From NCBI GenBank assembly GCA_019240475.1, contig JAFAYI010000037.1:1-64000 (forward strand): a stretch of DNA of 64,000 nucleotides. The letters run 5' to 3'. The stretch comes from Acidobacteriaceae bacterium (GTDB taxonomy: Bacteria > Acidobacteriota > Terriglobia > Bryobacterales > Bryobacteraceae). The stretch's first letter is position 1, and every line of letters starts with the position of its first letter. The translations under genes were made by a program, and so were the position numbers. Under the pieces are notes generated by a model, which was given only the letters and a program-made list of their open reading frames with translations, was not told where the DNA came from and ran no database searches. Shown in pieces: positions 17,830-26,197 of the stretch.

Positions 17830-18973
17830 TCTCCGCCGTTCCTTGGGCTAAATTGTTCTTGAAGGACCACTGAAGCCTGGTCAACCCATCGTCGAAAGTA
17901 GGAATTTCAGGCGTGACATTGGGTATAAATAGGCCCATCACCTGCCCCGTCTGCTGACCCAGTTGTAACATCGCAGTGACAGGGGTTCGTTGCTTGGCGG
18001 CAGCATAAAGCGCCGTTGTCTGTTCGTCGTCCTGAGCGAACAGCGTAAATGTCGATGCCACTTGGCGCATGCCGGCCGCGATAGCTCTTGGGTACGACGA
18101 GCCGAATTCTTGGTTCCGAACGTCTATGTTGTTTTTTAGTTCCACACTGGCGCCGGTTAAGGTGAAAAACTGGTTGGGTGTACTGCCCAGCCAAGCCTGG
18201 CCCAAATGGCCGGGGACAATTGAATAGTCGAACTTTGTAAGCGTAGGTTCCGTAGGGAAACTGCTCAAACCGCCGTCGCCTGCTACGAAGCTACTCGAAT
18301 CCAGAAGATCGCACGCCGGGCCGCTGAATACAAATTCATGAAAATCGCCGTCCACCGACATGGTGAACGAGTTCACTGCCGCGCCCGTAATCAGACGACT
18401 CACTGCAGTTGCCGGATCCCAGTAGTCATGTAAGGTTACGCTCGGAAGTCCGATCGCCAGGGGATATGTTACGCAGGCCGAAAGGGATGCATTCGCGGGC
18501 GGAGTATTCGAGAACGGTGCATTCAAGAGCACCGTCTCGGCATCGATCACGGTTACTACAAAACGTATCTCTCCACCGAATGAAATGGCGGACCCGAAAG
18601 ACAGCCCGTGAGCCATCGTGGTTTGTATCTGCGTATTGTTCTGAACCGAAGCGACAGACAGTCCGCTACTCGATACGGGGATTCCGCCCATCGCAGCTTG
18701 AAACAAGGGCCCGTAGGATGGCGTTCCGATTCCGCTCCATGAAGTTAGGTACGTTCTGGTCTCAAATGCGGTCTGTCGTCGTGCCGTTAATGGCGTCCCT
18801 AAATAGGTACGTGTACCTGTTTTGTCCAGCCTTCTGCCGTGTTCAAGCGATTGCTGAGCCTCAAGGCGTACCGCGGGAAAGCGATTCCCCGAGCTCACGG
18901 TAGCTGCTTGTCCATATGCCGTCTCTACAGCCACATAGAACCGATTTGCATTAGAGGAGATATAGTTTGCCAT
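17804..18973 (-). CDS. Major tail tube protein
   Basis: 389 aa, beta-rich and rich in Thr, Ser and Gly. It precedes the tail assembly chaperone gene, the usual place of the tube protein. Good ribosome site: GGAGG with five bases before the ATG. The N-terminus (RFYVAVETAYGQAATVSSGNR) resembles the opening of phage tube proteins. A middle segment (about 100-170) looks like an inserted Ig-like surface domain, and the C-terminal part closes the fold (GLTRLQWSFKNNLAQG). It is larger than lambda gpV (246 aa). Confidence 0.7.
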   Translation of the reverse strand: MANYISSNANRFYVAVETAYGQAATVSSGNRFPAVRLEAQQSLEHGRRLDKTGTRTYLGTPLTARRQTAFETRTYLTSWSGIGTPSYGPLFQAAMGGIPVSSSGLSVASVQNNTQIQTTMAHGLSFGSAISFGGEIRFVVTVIDAETVLLNAPFSNTPPANASLSACVTYPLAIGLPSVTLHDYWDPATAVSRLITGAAVNSFTMSVDGDFHEFVFSGPACDLLDSSSFVAGDGGLSSFPTEPTLTKFDYSIVPGHLGQAWLGSTPNQFFTLTGASVELKNNIDVRNQEFGSSYPRAIAAGMRQVASTFTLFAQDDEQTTALYAAAKQRTPVTAMLQLGQQTGQVMGLFIPNVTPEIPTFDDGLTRLQWSFKNNLAQGTAENELYIAFA

Positions 18974-18982
18974 AATTCCCTC

Positions 18983-19480
18983 CTAACTACGGCTTACATT
19001 CAAGGTGCAGGTCACGGTCGCCGATTCGACAAAACCGAGGCCGCCGACCTTGGGCGCTTGGAGCTGCACATCGTACATCCCTGAAAAGAACAGTCCGTCC
19101 CCCCAGTCGCCGATGTTTTGTCTCAGTAGCTCAGTTATGGATTCAACGTAATAGTGGATCCATTGGTCGGTATCGCTCAGTAAGTTACCGCTCGCCCAGA
19201 TGTCTGCAACCACTGAAATCGTCCCCGATAAGGAACGAAACTTCTCTACCTGCGTATTCTTGACGGCCGCCGTATAGAGACAAATTCGTGGATATGTCAG
19301 CTGCAGATCCTTGTCTCCCATCGCCGGCACGGTCGAACTCAGTACTACCTGCTCCGCCGTAATCAGCGGGACGGTAACGTTGGCCGAAGCCGCTAGCGTG
19401 CTGATCTGCTGTTGCAAGGCATTGCCGGCGGTCAATAAGTCAGATAATTTTTGCGCGGCTTCGATGGTCAGCGGAAGCAT
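18983..19480 (-). CDS. Tail terminator or tail completion protein
   Basis: 165 aa, unrecognised by direct motif. Position between the connector genes and the tube gene, together with size, fits a gpU/gpZ-like terminator. The sequence has alpha-beta content with strands RICLYTAAV and SGTISVVADIWAS followed by a helix (QWIHYYVESITELLRQNI), and a C-terminal strand (VESATVTCTLNVSRS), the layout common in tail terminator folds. Assignment is from context. Confidence 0.55.
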   Translation of the reverse strand: MLPLTIEAAQKLSDLLTAGNALQQQISTLAASANVTVPLITAEQVVLSSTVPAMGDKDLQLTYPRICLYTAAVKNTQVEKFRSLSGTISVVADIWASGNLLSDTDQWIHYYVESITELLRQNIGDWGDGLFFSGMYDVQLQAPKVGGLGFVESATVTCTLNVSRS

Positions 19481-19481
19481 G

Positions 19482-20261
19482 TCACCCTCGTTGAATCTGT
19501 CTGGAAAGCGGTATGTAAAAGTTCGGCTGCTGGCCGTTCACCGGTTGCGGCCCCGCAATCAGTCCCGTTACCGGTAATATCCAAGTCGAGCCAATCGCCA
19601 GCGGAGCATTATTCTGCCTACTTACTTCCGAGTCGGAAGTCCCCGCATATAGATTCCATCCGGACGCCGTAGTAGGCGCCTGTAGTACGCCTTCAGCCAT
19701 CCCTACGACGATGCTCGATGTCCCGTCCAGAATGATGCCGTTTACCGGGCTTAACGCGCCTTCGTCACCATGGCTGTCTACCCACGCAGTTTGAATGTAG
19801 AGCGCCTGCGGGCTGATCGTTCCGGTCTCGATGGCGACCAACGGCATCGCGGGTTTTGGAAGGGGATTATAAACAATCCCGATTCCCGACATGAAAACCG
19901 TATCTGCAACATCCTTGGCGGCTGTTTGATATTCGGTCCATTTGCCTTGAAACCGCGTATTTAGTTGCACGTTGTAAGCCTCCGCAAAGAATCGTGAAAG
20001 CGACTCAAAGCACAGCCAGCGTTGCAATGTAGGCGTCACCACCACAGTGCTCAGCCCCAGCGAACGCCGGTTCATCCATTGGGGATCGGAAGGCCCCACA
20101 TTCAACAACCAGAGCAAGACTCGATCACTGATCGCGTTGGCCGCCAACTGAATCTTTGTATCGACATTGATTCCGTGGGAAGAGGCCACCTGCACTAAGG
20201 CGGTCTCGAATTCGGTCAGATCGTCGAGCGTGACGACGTCGGCATCCGTAAATAGCGCCAT
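19482..20261 (-). CDS. Head-tail connector or minor structural protein with Fn3-like domain
   Basis: 259 aa from ATG 20261, chosen because it starts 7 bases after the previous gene; the frame could extend to 20321 but would overlap it. The N-terminal 140 residues are helical (FTDADVVTLDDLTEFETALVQVASSHG) like adaptor proteins. The C-terminal about 110 residues form an Fn3-like module whose core (YIQTAWVDSHGDEGALS) matches the module in the tail-tip protein (YYAVTAVDSAGNEGALS). It is probably on the particle surface at the neck. Confidence 0.5.
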   Translation of the reverse strand: MALFTDADVVTLDDLTEFETALVQVASSHGINVDTKIQLAANAISDRVLLWLLNVGPSDPQWMNRRSLGLSTVVVTPTLQRWLCFESLSRFFAEAYNVQLNTRFQGKWTEYQTAAKDVADTVFMSGIGIVYNPLPKPAMPLVAIETGTISPQALYIQTAWVDSHGDEGALSPVNGIILDGTSSIVVGMAEGVLQAPTTASGWNLYAGTSDSEVSRQNNAPLAIGSTWILPVTGLIAGPQPVNGQQPNFYIPLSRQIQRG

Positions 20262-20268
20262 GTGCGGC

Positions 20269-20607
20269 CTACTTTCGGGCGACCGGCGAATCGCTGTTCT
20301 TCTTCGCCACAGGGCTGTCAACGTCCGGGTCGGCTAGAATGGCGAGCTGTACCCGCTTGGCCATTGCTGCTTTCTCAGCAGCTTTCCGCACCGCTTCCTG
20401 CTGGGCCGCGTGAGCCTCTTTTTGCTTTTCCGTTGCGAGTACTGCGCGTCCCTCGATAATCATCTTGGCCGCGGTATAGCGAGACACTTCGGTCACCATC
20501 CCGGCCTTCCCGCCATCCGGCGTCTCCAGGCTTGCGATCAGAACGTAAGAATCCGCGATCCCGTTCTCAATTTCCCGAAGCCTGCGAAAGTATTGCTTTA
20601 AATCCAT
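20269..20607 (-). CDS. Small basic hypothetical protein of the phage cassette
   Basis: 112 aa, rich in Ala and Lys. The N-terminal half looks globular (REIENGIADSYVLIASLETPDGG); the rest is a charged helix and a flexible tail with a repeated SPVA-K motif. It lies between coat and connector genes, where stabilisation or connector proteins are usual. No family recognised. Confidence 0.55.
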   Translation of the reverse strand: MDLKQYFRRLREIENGIADSYVLIASLETPDGGKAGMVTEVSRYTAAKMIIEGRAVLATEKQKEAHAAQQEAVRKAAEKAAMAKRVQLAILADPDVDSPVAKKNSDSPVARK

Positions 20608-20679
20608 GGATAGCCTCCAAAAAATTAGCGCGGGAACTCTGATTCGAATCCCCGCGCGCGTTGCTTAAGTTGCTGTAAG

Positions 20680-21591
20680 TTAGCTGTTGACCTGAACTGC
20701 GAAATTGTTCCGCAGTACGCCGCAGCCATAAAGCACATCGACCGTGAACTGCTGCGAAAGCGTATTCGGCTGATAGCTCATGACCACGCGGATTCCGAAG
20801 TTGCCCATCTCGGCGTACTCCGCCACCGCGCCGGTGCCCGGAAGAGGTTGCGGTAACCGACGGATCACAAGGCCGAGCGCGTCCCGAGTGAACGCCAGAT
20901 TATGCGTGTTCGGTGTTGCGGCGCCTGTGGTCGGCACAAACTGCGAACGGAAGATAAAGAAGTCTTTCATCTTTCCGACGTTGCCGTCCACCAACGCCTT
21001 CAATCCGGCTTCGCCGGCCGAATAGTACTCGCTGAAACGAGGAATCTGACGAATCTGCGAATAAGTGTTGGAATCTACTACCAGGTACTTCGGCGCGCTC
21101 GGAGGAACCATCGCCGCGAACAAAGCAGTTTCGGCGGCGTCAATCGTCGCTTCCGTCACAGGCGTGCTCGCCGCGCCCACTTGCGGATTGGCCGTGAACT
21201 GGCTATAAAGATTCAGAAGGTCGTGTTCCACGCGCTCGGCAATCGCAATCACCGCAGGCTGCATGTAAGCCTTTAGCAATTCAGGAAACGCCAGCGCCTT
21301 CGTCACGTCTGGAATCTGGAAGGTCGCCTCGGCATGCGTATTCAGTACGATCTGCGCATTCCCGAGATTCGGATTCTGCGGCGTAACCGTGCCGCCTTCA
21401 GCTATGTTATTCGCTACCAGAACCGGAGGAATCGGCACGTTAACCGTGTCACCGGCATGCGCCAGAACAGGCTCGTAATCGCGATTCACCAAGTTACCCA
21501 TGACGAGATTCCCCATCAAGGCCGGCAATGCGTCGGCTGCAACCAGCTTAACGATCGCATTTGCCAGATTGGCAGATGTAATTGTTGACAT
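20680..21591 (-). CDS. Major capsid (coat) protein, P22-like HK97 fold
   Basis: 303 aa, directly after the scaffold gene. It has an A/V-rich N-terminus, the pattern AGDTVNVPIPPVL and ATFQIPDVTKAL seen in P22-type coat proteins, a helix AVIAIAERVEHDLLNLY, a segment SAPKYLVVDSNTYSQIRQIPRFSEY, and a conserved C-terminal FGIRVVMSYQPNTLSQQFTV. There is no N-terminal protease-cleaved delta domain, in agreement with a separate scaffold protein. The ribosome site AGGAG lies five bases before the ATG. Confidence 0.85.
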   Translation of the reverse strand: MSTITSANLANAIVKLVAADALPALMGNLVMGNLVNRDYEPVLAHAGDTVNVPIPPVLVANNIAEGGTVTPQNPNLGNAQIVLNTHAEATFQIPDVTKALAFPELLKAYMQPAVIAIAERVEHDLLNLYSQFTANPQVGAASTPVTEATIDAAETALFAAMVPPSAPKYLVVDSNTYSQIRQIPRFSEYYSAGEAGLKALVDGNVGKMKDFFIFRSQFVPTTGAATPNTHNLAFTRDALGLVIRRLPQPLPGTGAVAEYAEMGNFGIRVVMSYQPNTLSQQFTVDVLYGCGVLRNNFAVQVNS

Positions 21592-21760
21592 AAATCTCCT
21601 AAGTTATTTCACAACTGAACAAGCGAACCGTTTATCTACGGTGCGCCTGCATATTGGTTTGTGCTGCTTGTCTACTTACTTTTCCCGAGCCCAGCCCTAC
21701 GCGAGATTGAGCGCCCCGGTAGTGTCTGGATCGGACGGCCGTTCCGGATCCTGTGCGCCT

Positions 21761-22345
21761 TTACACGCCTCGTAATGCTTGGTTCGCGAGCTTTGAAATC
21801 TCCCGACGCACTCTGTCCAGATCGTCTTTGTTCATTCCAGGCCGGATCTTGTCGATCTCCACGCCACTCGATCCTTCTTGCGCGGTGCTCTTGCCAGGCG
21901 TTTGAACTCCGCTCCCTCCGGCGATTCGCGCCGGCAACAGTTCCGGGTTCTCCTGCACGAAGCCTGATAAATAATCCTGTAAAGACTTCGCCTCGGGTCC
22001 CTTGCTTTGCAGGTGCCCGTCGTCTCTACGCATAATCTCGTCTTTGACAGCTCGGAACGCAAGGTCAACCTTCGCCACTCCCAGCCGTTGCAGTTCGCTC
22101 CTGATCTGCGAATTTCGATCCGCTTCTTCCGCCATCGAGCGGGCCTTCCGGTTCTCTTCCACTAGCTGATTCAGGCGCGCTTCGAGTCCCTCTCGGCGCT
22201 TTCGTTCGTCCTGCAGCTCAGCCTTATAGGCTGGTTCCGCTTTCTCTTGCTCGGCACGGACAAATTCCTCAATCGCGTGCCGGACCACATCCCGGATATC
22301 GACACCGGTCGCCGGCGCTTTATCCATCGGAGTGTGATCTGACAT
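21761..22345 (-). CDS. Capsid scaffolding protein
   Basis: 194 aa, highly charged. A long coiled coil (about residues 25-95, rich in E, R, K and L) is followed by a shorter helical region and a basic C-terminal helix (KDDLDRVRREISKLANQAL), the part that usually binds coat protein. It lies between portal and coat genes, the standard place. No protease motif is seen. Confidence 0.75.
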   Translation of the reverse strand: MSDHTPMDKAPATGVDIRDVVRHAIEEFVRAEQEKAEPAYKAELQDERKRREGLEARLNQLVEENRKARSMAEEADRNSQIRSELQRLGVAKVDLAFRAVKDEIMRRDDGHLQSKGPEAKSLQDYLSGFVQENPELLPARIAGGSGVQTPGKSTAQEGSSGVEIDKIRPGMNKDDLDRVRREISKLANQALRGV

Positions 22346-22362
22346 GAATCCCCTTTCTTCGA

Positions 22363-23748
22363 CTAATTAAATATCTGCGCGTCGATTTCTCGCGCAATTT
22401 GATCTTTTGTTTCCTGCCGTGCATCGCTCAGATACTTCAACGCCAGCCTTTGATAGATCTGCCGCTTTAGCGTAGGCGAAGCGATTCCCAAACCGAGTAA
22501 GTCGGTTGCATTCTGCAGCTCGCTAGCGAAGTCGGAGATGTCTAACTCGTCCAGCCCTGTCACGGATATACTCACGCCGTCCGCTCGGGCGTCGCTGATC
22601 GCCTTCAGAACCCGGCGGATGCAGTCTTTAACGGCAGCTCCGTAGGCCCGCAGCACCTCTTCAGTGATCGTGAAATCCAGCTGCTTGCTGGCGGCCGACT
22701 GCGCGTGCCCGCCTTCCATTTCGCCAGAGGCCTGAGACAGATAACAAACTCGATAAATCTCTTCCTTCAACGTCTCAAGATTGTCGGCCGCAATTTGGTA
22801 CACTTTTCCGTCCGGCTCGGTCCAGCCGAACTTATCTCCAGGCCCGAGTTGAATATAGTAACTTTCCCCTACAATCTGGTTCCATTCGCGATCCGAGTAA
22901 ATGACAGGCATCGCGAATAGCCCCATCGTGATAGCCCACCCCAGGGCGTTCGACTTGTTGAAGTGTTCGAGCTGTAGGTGCCCAGCTTTGTTCATCAACC
23001 AAAGTCCATCGCTCACCTGTAGCGTAAGAAGCGGAACGCGCCCCTGACGAACCAGCGAATGCGCGCCGTACGCAATCAACTCGATGCTCGTTGGCTGGTT
23101 CTCCTGCTCAACCCGCCGGTAGGTCCGATAACTGGTCTTGTCGAAGTAATACCAGTAAGTTTCTTCTACTACATCGGGCGATTCAACCCGCGGTTGTCGC
23201 CGGACGGATTGGCGTAAGACAACCCACTCGTATTCGCCGCGTTCATCCAGGCTCCAGTTAATGAGATCCTCTGCTTGATAGCGGATGAGATAAGCGCGCG
23301 ACAAGCCCGCCGCGTCTTCTTCGGCCCGGTTGGTCGGCGCCGCCGCTGATCGTGGAAAGTCGATCAGAATGTGACTGCGGCCGGCCACTAGTGCGTCTAT
23401 CAGGCATTCTCGAAAGAAGTTGGATAGCGTGGTTCCTCGTAAGTCGCAATCGTCCGCCAGCTCGGCCAGGAATTGCTGACCAGACTCCAATCCGCCTTGA
23501 AACTGCAAGCTCGGTTGGCGCCGGAACAGCGTCGACGCGTACCAGTCGACGATGGAACCAACGTAGTTTTCATAGAACACCCGGTGCAGCCGCTCGCTAT
23601 AAACGTCTAGCGGTTCCTTTTGTCTCCGCAGCAAGTATTCAGCCGCTCTGTGCTTGAACCCTTCCCCCCCGGCATATAAGTCGCGGTACATTCGCCACAT
23701 CAGCTTTTGCCGCTTATAATCCGGATGCTCTCGATCGATCTCTATCAT
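22363..23748 (-). CDS. Phage portal protein (DUF4055/SPP1-like)
   Basis: 461 aa. The N-terminus (DYKRQKLMWRMYRDLYAGGEGFKHRAAEYLLRRQ) and the helix VFYENYVGSIVDWYASTLFRRQP are typical of portals. A conserved core follows (LINWSLDERGEYEWVVLRQ), then a clip/wing region and a crown helix near the C-terminus. Portal dodecamers form the DNA entry pore and connect head and tail. The gene follows the terminase gene after 19 bases. Confidence 0.85.
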   Translation of the reverse strand: MIEIDREHPDYKRQKLMWRMYRDLYAGGEGFKHRAAEYLLRRQKEPLDVYSERLHRVFYENYVGSIVDWYASTLFRRQPSLQFQGGLESGQQFLAELADDCDLRGTTLSNFFRECLIDALVAGRSHILIDFPRSAAAPTNRAEEDAAGLSRAYLIRYQAEDLINWSLDERGEYEWVVLRQSVRRQPRVESPDVVEETYWYYFDKTSYRTYRRVEQENQPTSIELIAYGAHSLVRQGRVPLLTLQVSDGLWLMNKAGHLQLEHFNKSNALGWAITMGLFAMPVIYSDREWNQIVGESYYIQLGPGDKFGWTEPDGKVYQIAADNLETLKEEIYRVCYLSQASGEMEGGHAQSAASKQLDFTITEEVLRAYGAAVKDCIRRVLKAISDARADGVSISVTGLDELDISDFASELQNATDLLGLGIASPTLKRQIYQRLALKYLSDARQETKDQIAREIDAQIFN

Positions 23749-23767
23749 CGTGTGTTGTCCCTGCTTT

Positions 23768-25030
23768 TCAAAACAACGGCCTATTTATTTCGCCTGCGCT
23801 CGGTTTTTCCCCGAATAACTCCCAAACTACATACCCCAGCGCGTCCGATGCGTGCGTTCGCTGCGGATCGCGCAACTTATCCACTACGCCTGACTCCGGC
23901 TTGAACATCACTTCCTCAAAATCCTTGATCAATTCCTTGCAGCGCGGATCGACTTCCAACCGCACCTCTCCCAGCGCGTTGGTTAGTAGCGCGTTAACCT
24001 TTCGGACCCGATTCAAAACCGGTGGATTCTTGGTCGGTACGCGTAGCTTCACGTACCGGAATCCAGCTCGGTATAAATACGTCTGCAAAGTCGAATAATC
24101 GGTGCTCCCGGTCGTGTGCATGTTCTTACCACTGGCGTCTCCAAACACCTCTAGCGGTCCCATGTGCCCCTTGTACCGGTTCTCAAACTCCATGCACGCC
24201 TCTTCTGTTGTGGCGCGCTCCAGCACGATCTCATCCAACACGGCAAGCCGTCCGTTGTCCCACTGAAGCACCACCGATGTCATCGGCGCCACGTTGAAAT
24301 CCAGCGACCACATCAACAGCTTCCGCGGATCGTAGGCGTGCCGCGCCTGATGAACGGCGGCATTGAAGCAGTGATACACCCGGTCCGCCCGGCTGTTGAG
24401 ATACTCGCCTAACGCCTCTTGGCGGTAAAACTTCGGATCGTAACTGCTCTCTAGCCTTTCGTAATAATCCGGCGTCTTGTCCAGTAAGTAACGGTTCTCA
24501 AACGGCTGCGCTCGCACACATTCATAACCAGCCACCCGCTCCTGAATAAATCTCTTGTAAAGCCAATCGTGACCTTGCGGCGTCCACACGCCGAATCCAC
24601 ATAACTTTTCCGCATTCGGGTCCCGAAGCCGCGCCTCTAGGCGCAGCCACGCCTCCTCGCGCGTATACGACAACTCATCGATTCCGAACCAGGCTAAGTT
24701 GGTCCCCCGCAATCTCTCCGGCTCATCCAGTGACCGCAGTAGCACCGTGCTCCCCGGCGCCTTCATCCACAGTTCGCCGTCGGATTTCTTTACCTCGAAC
24801 TCGACGTCTCCTTCTTCCAAAGCCTCGTACAGGCTTGCCAATGTTGCATCCCGCAACATCGCGTATGTCGGAGCAGCAAGTATGCCCTGCCTGCCACGAT
24901 TCATGTAGCATAGCTTCAGCGTCTCGTAGCACAAAGCCGCGCTCTTGCCTGATCCGACTGGCCCCGAGAAGCCCTTAAATCGCGCCGTGGCGGATTGAAA
25001 GCGGCTCTGCGAAGGCAGCGGATCGTACAT
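23768..25030 (-). CDS. Terminase large subunit
   Basis: About 420 aa from ATG 25030, preferred because GAGGAG lies nine bases before it; a weaker in-frame ATG at 25081 would add 17 residues. The ATPase domain has Walker A GPVGSGKS and Walker B LAWFGIDEL, with a coupling region soon after. The RNase H-like nuclease domain shows acidic residues in WSLDFN, FGDASGKN and the C-terminal SDALGYVVWEL. It packages DNA into the head. No small-subunit gene is seen beside it; the transposon sits immediately upstream. Confidence 0.88.
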   Translation of the reverse strand: MYDPLPSQSRFQSATARFKGFSGPVGSGKSAALCYETLKLCYMNRGRQGILAAPTYAMLRDATLASLYEALEEGDVEFEVKKSDGELWMKAPGSTVLLRSLDEPERLRGTNLAWFGIDELSYTREEAWLRLEARLRDPNAEKLCGFGVWTPQGHDWLYKRFIQERVAGYECVRAQPFENRYLLDKTPDYYERLESSYDPKFYRQEALGEYLNSRADRVYHCFNAAVHQARHAYDPRKLLMWSLDFNVAPMTSVVLQWDNGRLAVLDEIVLERATTEEACMEFENRYKGHMGPLEVFGDASGKNMHTTGSTDYSTLQTYLYRAGFRYVKLRVPTKNPPVLNRVRKVNALLTNALGEVRLEVDPRCKELIKDFEEVMFKPESGVVDKLRDPQRTHASDALGYVVWELFGEKPSAGEINRPLF

Positions 25031-25113
25031 CCAGCACAGCTCCTCACGGAGTTCTTCGCCGTGCTCGCCTCTCACGCCCATCAGCCTACAGGGCTCGAAT
25101 GGCAGCCGAGCTT

Positions 25114-25121
25114 AAAAATCT
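25114..25121. repeat. Target site duplication, left copy
   Basis: AAAAATCT directly precedes the left inverted repeat and is repeated perfectly after the right end at 31120-31127. Eight bases is the length produced by IS1595-family transposases. Confidence 0.93.
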
Positions 25122-25145
25122 CGGGATTATCCCTTTGACAAACCC
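25122..25145 (+). repeat. Left terminal inverted repeat
   Basis: 24 bases starting CGGGATTATCCCTTTGACAA; all 24 match the complement of 31096-31119. It contains a TTGACA hexamer pointing into the element. Confidence 0.95.
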
Positions 25146-25163
25146 AACGATTTCAGGCATACT
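25135..25163 (+). promoter_or_regulatory. Transposase promoter, -35 inside the inverted repeat
   Basis: TTGACA (25135-25140), exact consensus, is followed after 17 bases by CATACT (25158-25163), four of six matches to TATAAT. The predicted transcription start falls at about 25170, the first base of the transposase ATG, so the message would be leaderless or nearly so. Confidence 0.65.
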
Positions 25164-25169
25164 TGAGAC

Positions 25170-26186
25170 ATGAAGGATGCCGATATCCTCGCTCCCCACT
25201 TCCAGGATGAAGACAAAGCCCGCGAGTTCTTAGAAGCAAAGCGTTGGCCGGATGGCGCGGTCTGCCCGCACTGCGGAGTCATCGGCGAATCGTACCGGCT
25301 GGAACCAAAAGAGGGCGCAAAGACTCACGTTCGCAAGGGCGTTTGGAAGTGCGGCGGATGCCGTGAACAGTACAGCGTAACCGTTGGTACGGTCATGGAA
25401 GATTCGCACATTCCGCTGCATAAGTGGCTCCTGGCTTTTCATTTACTTTGCGCCAGTAAAAAGGGCATGAGCGCTCACCAGTTACATCGCATGTTAGGCG
25501 TGACTTACAAGAGCGCGTGGTTTATGGCACATCGGATTCGGCACGCCATGACTCAGGAGCCTTTATCATCAAAACTAGACGGCGTTGTAGAAATCGACGA
25601 AGCGTACATAGGCGGACGCCGGAGGAAGCAGAACAATCCGGGCGGCCAGCCGCAAGGCGAAGAGATGCAAATCGGCAAGCGTGTATGGCGTCGGAAGCCG
25701 GAACACGGTTCGAAGGGAATTGACCCTCATCGTGAAAAGGAAGCTGTGCTTTCGCTGGTCCAGCGTGGCGGGAAGGTTCGCTCGATGCACATTGGCCGTG
25801 TCACTCAGGACAACTTGCGCCCGATCCTGAATGAATACCTCGCGGAAGGCGTGCATGTGATGACGGATAGCGCCAGTTTCGTCAAGCTGGACGATCCGAT
25901 GCACAAGCATGACAAGGTGAACCATTCGGCGAAAGAGTATGTGCGCTACGAAAACGGCGTGTGCATCACCACCAACGCGGTTGAGGGCTACTTCGCCACT
26001 CTCAAGAGAGGCATCGACGGCGTTTACCACCACGTCGGCAGGCAGCATCTGAATCGTTATCTGAACGAATTCGATTTCAGGTATAATTCGCGGGACGTGT
26101 CGGATGTGGAGCGGGCGGAACTCGCTCTGAAGGGCGTCGATGGGAAACGGCTTACCTACCGGGACTCATTTTGGCCCCGCCGCTAG
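25170..26186 (+). CDS. IS1595-family transposase (ISXO2-like)
   Basis: 338 aa. An N-terminal zinc ribbon (Cys32, Cys35, Cys61, Cys64) is followed by a helix-turn-helix region (about 98-125, KKGMSAHQLHRMLGVTYKSAWFM). The ISXO2-like catalytic domain has Asp143 in EIDEAYIGG, Asp233 in MTDSASF and Asn269/Glu272 in TTNAVEGYFATLKRG, the expected acidic set. It cuts and joins the element ends. It is read from a promoter in the left end and has no clear ribosome site. The length and motifs are complete, so the enzyme is probably functional. Confidence 0.96.
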   Translation: MKDADILAPHFQDEDKAREFLEAKRWPDGAVCPHCGVIGESYRLEPKEGAKTHVRKGVWKCGGCREQYSVTVGTVMEDSHIPLHKWLLAFHLLCASKKGMSAHQLHRMLGVTYKSAWFMAHRIRHAMTQEPLSSKLDGVVEIDEAYIGGRRRKQNNPGGQPQGEEMQIGKRVWRRKPEHGSKGIDPHREKEAVLSLVQRGGKVRSMHIGRVTQDNLRPILNEYLAEGVHVMTDSASFVKLDDPMHKHDKVNHSAKEYVRYENGVCITTNAVEGYFATLKRGIDGVYHHVGRQHLNRYLNEFDFRYNSRDVSDVERAELALKGVDGKRLTYRDSFWPRR

Positions 26187-26197
26187 GAAATCGAAGC

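Larger units (their letters stand above)
8543..25030 (-). mobile_element. Phage-derived head-and-tail structural cassette (GTA-like or domesticated prophage)
   Basis: Fifteen same-strand genes, tightly packed or overlapping, follow the standard siphovirus order: large terminase, portal, scaffold, coat, connector proteins, tail terminator, tube, G/GT chaperones, tape-measure slot, M, L/J, fibre. I see no small terminase, integrase, repressor, replication, holin or endolysin gene, and no obvious attachment repeats. The cassette abuts host genes at 8.5 kb and a transposon at 25.1 kb. This content fits a gene transfer agent, a tailocin-like particle with a head, or a prophage remnant. The genes look intact, which argues for selection. 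Confidence 0.8.
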
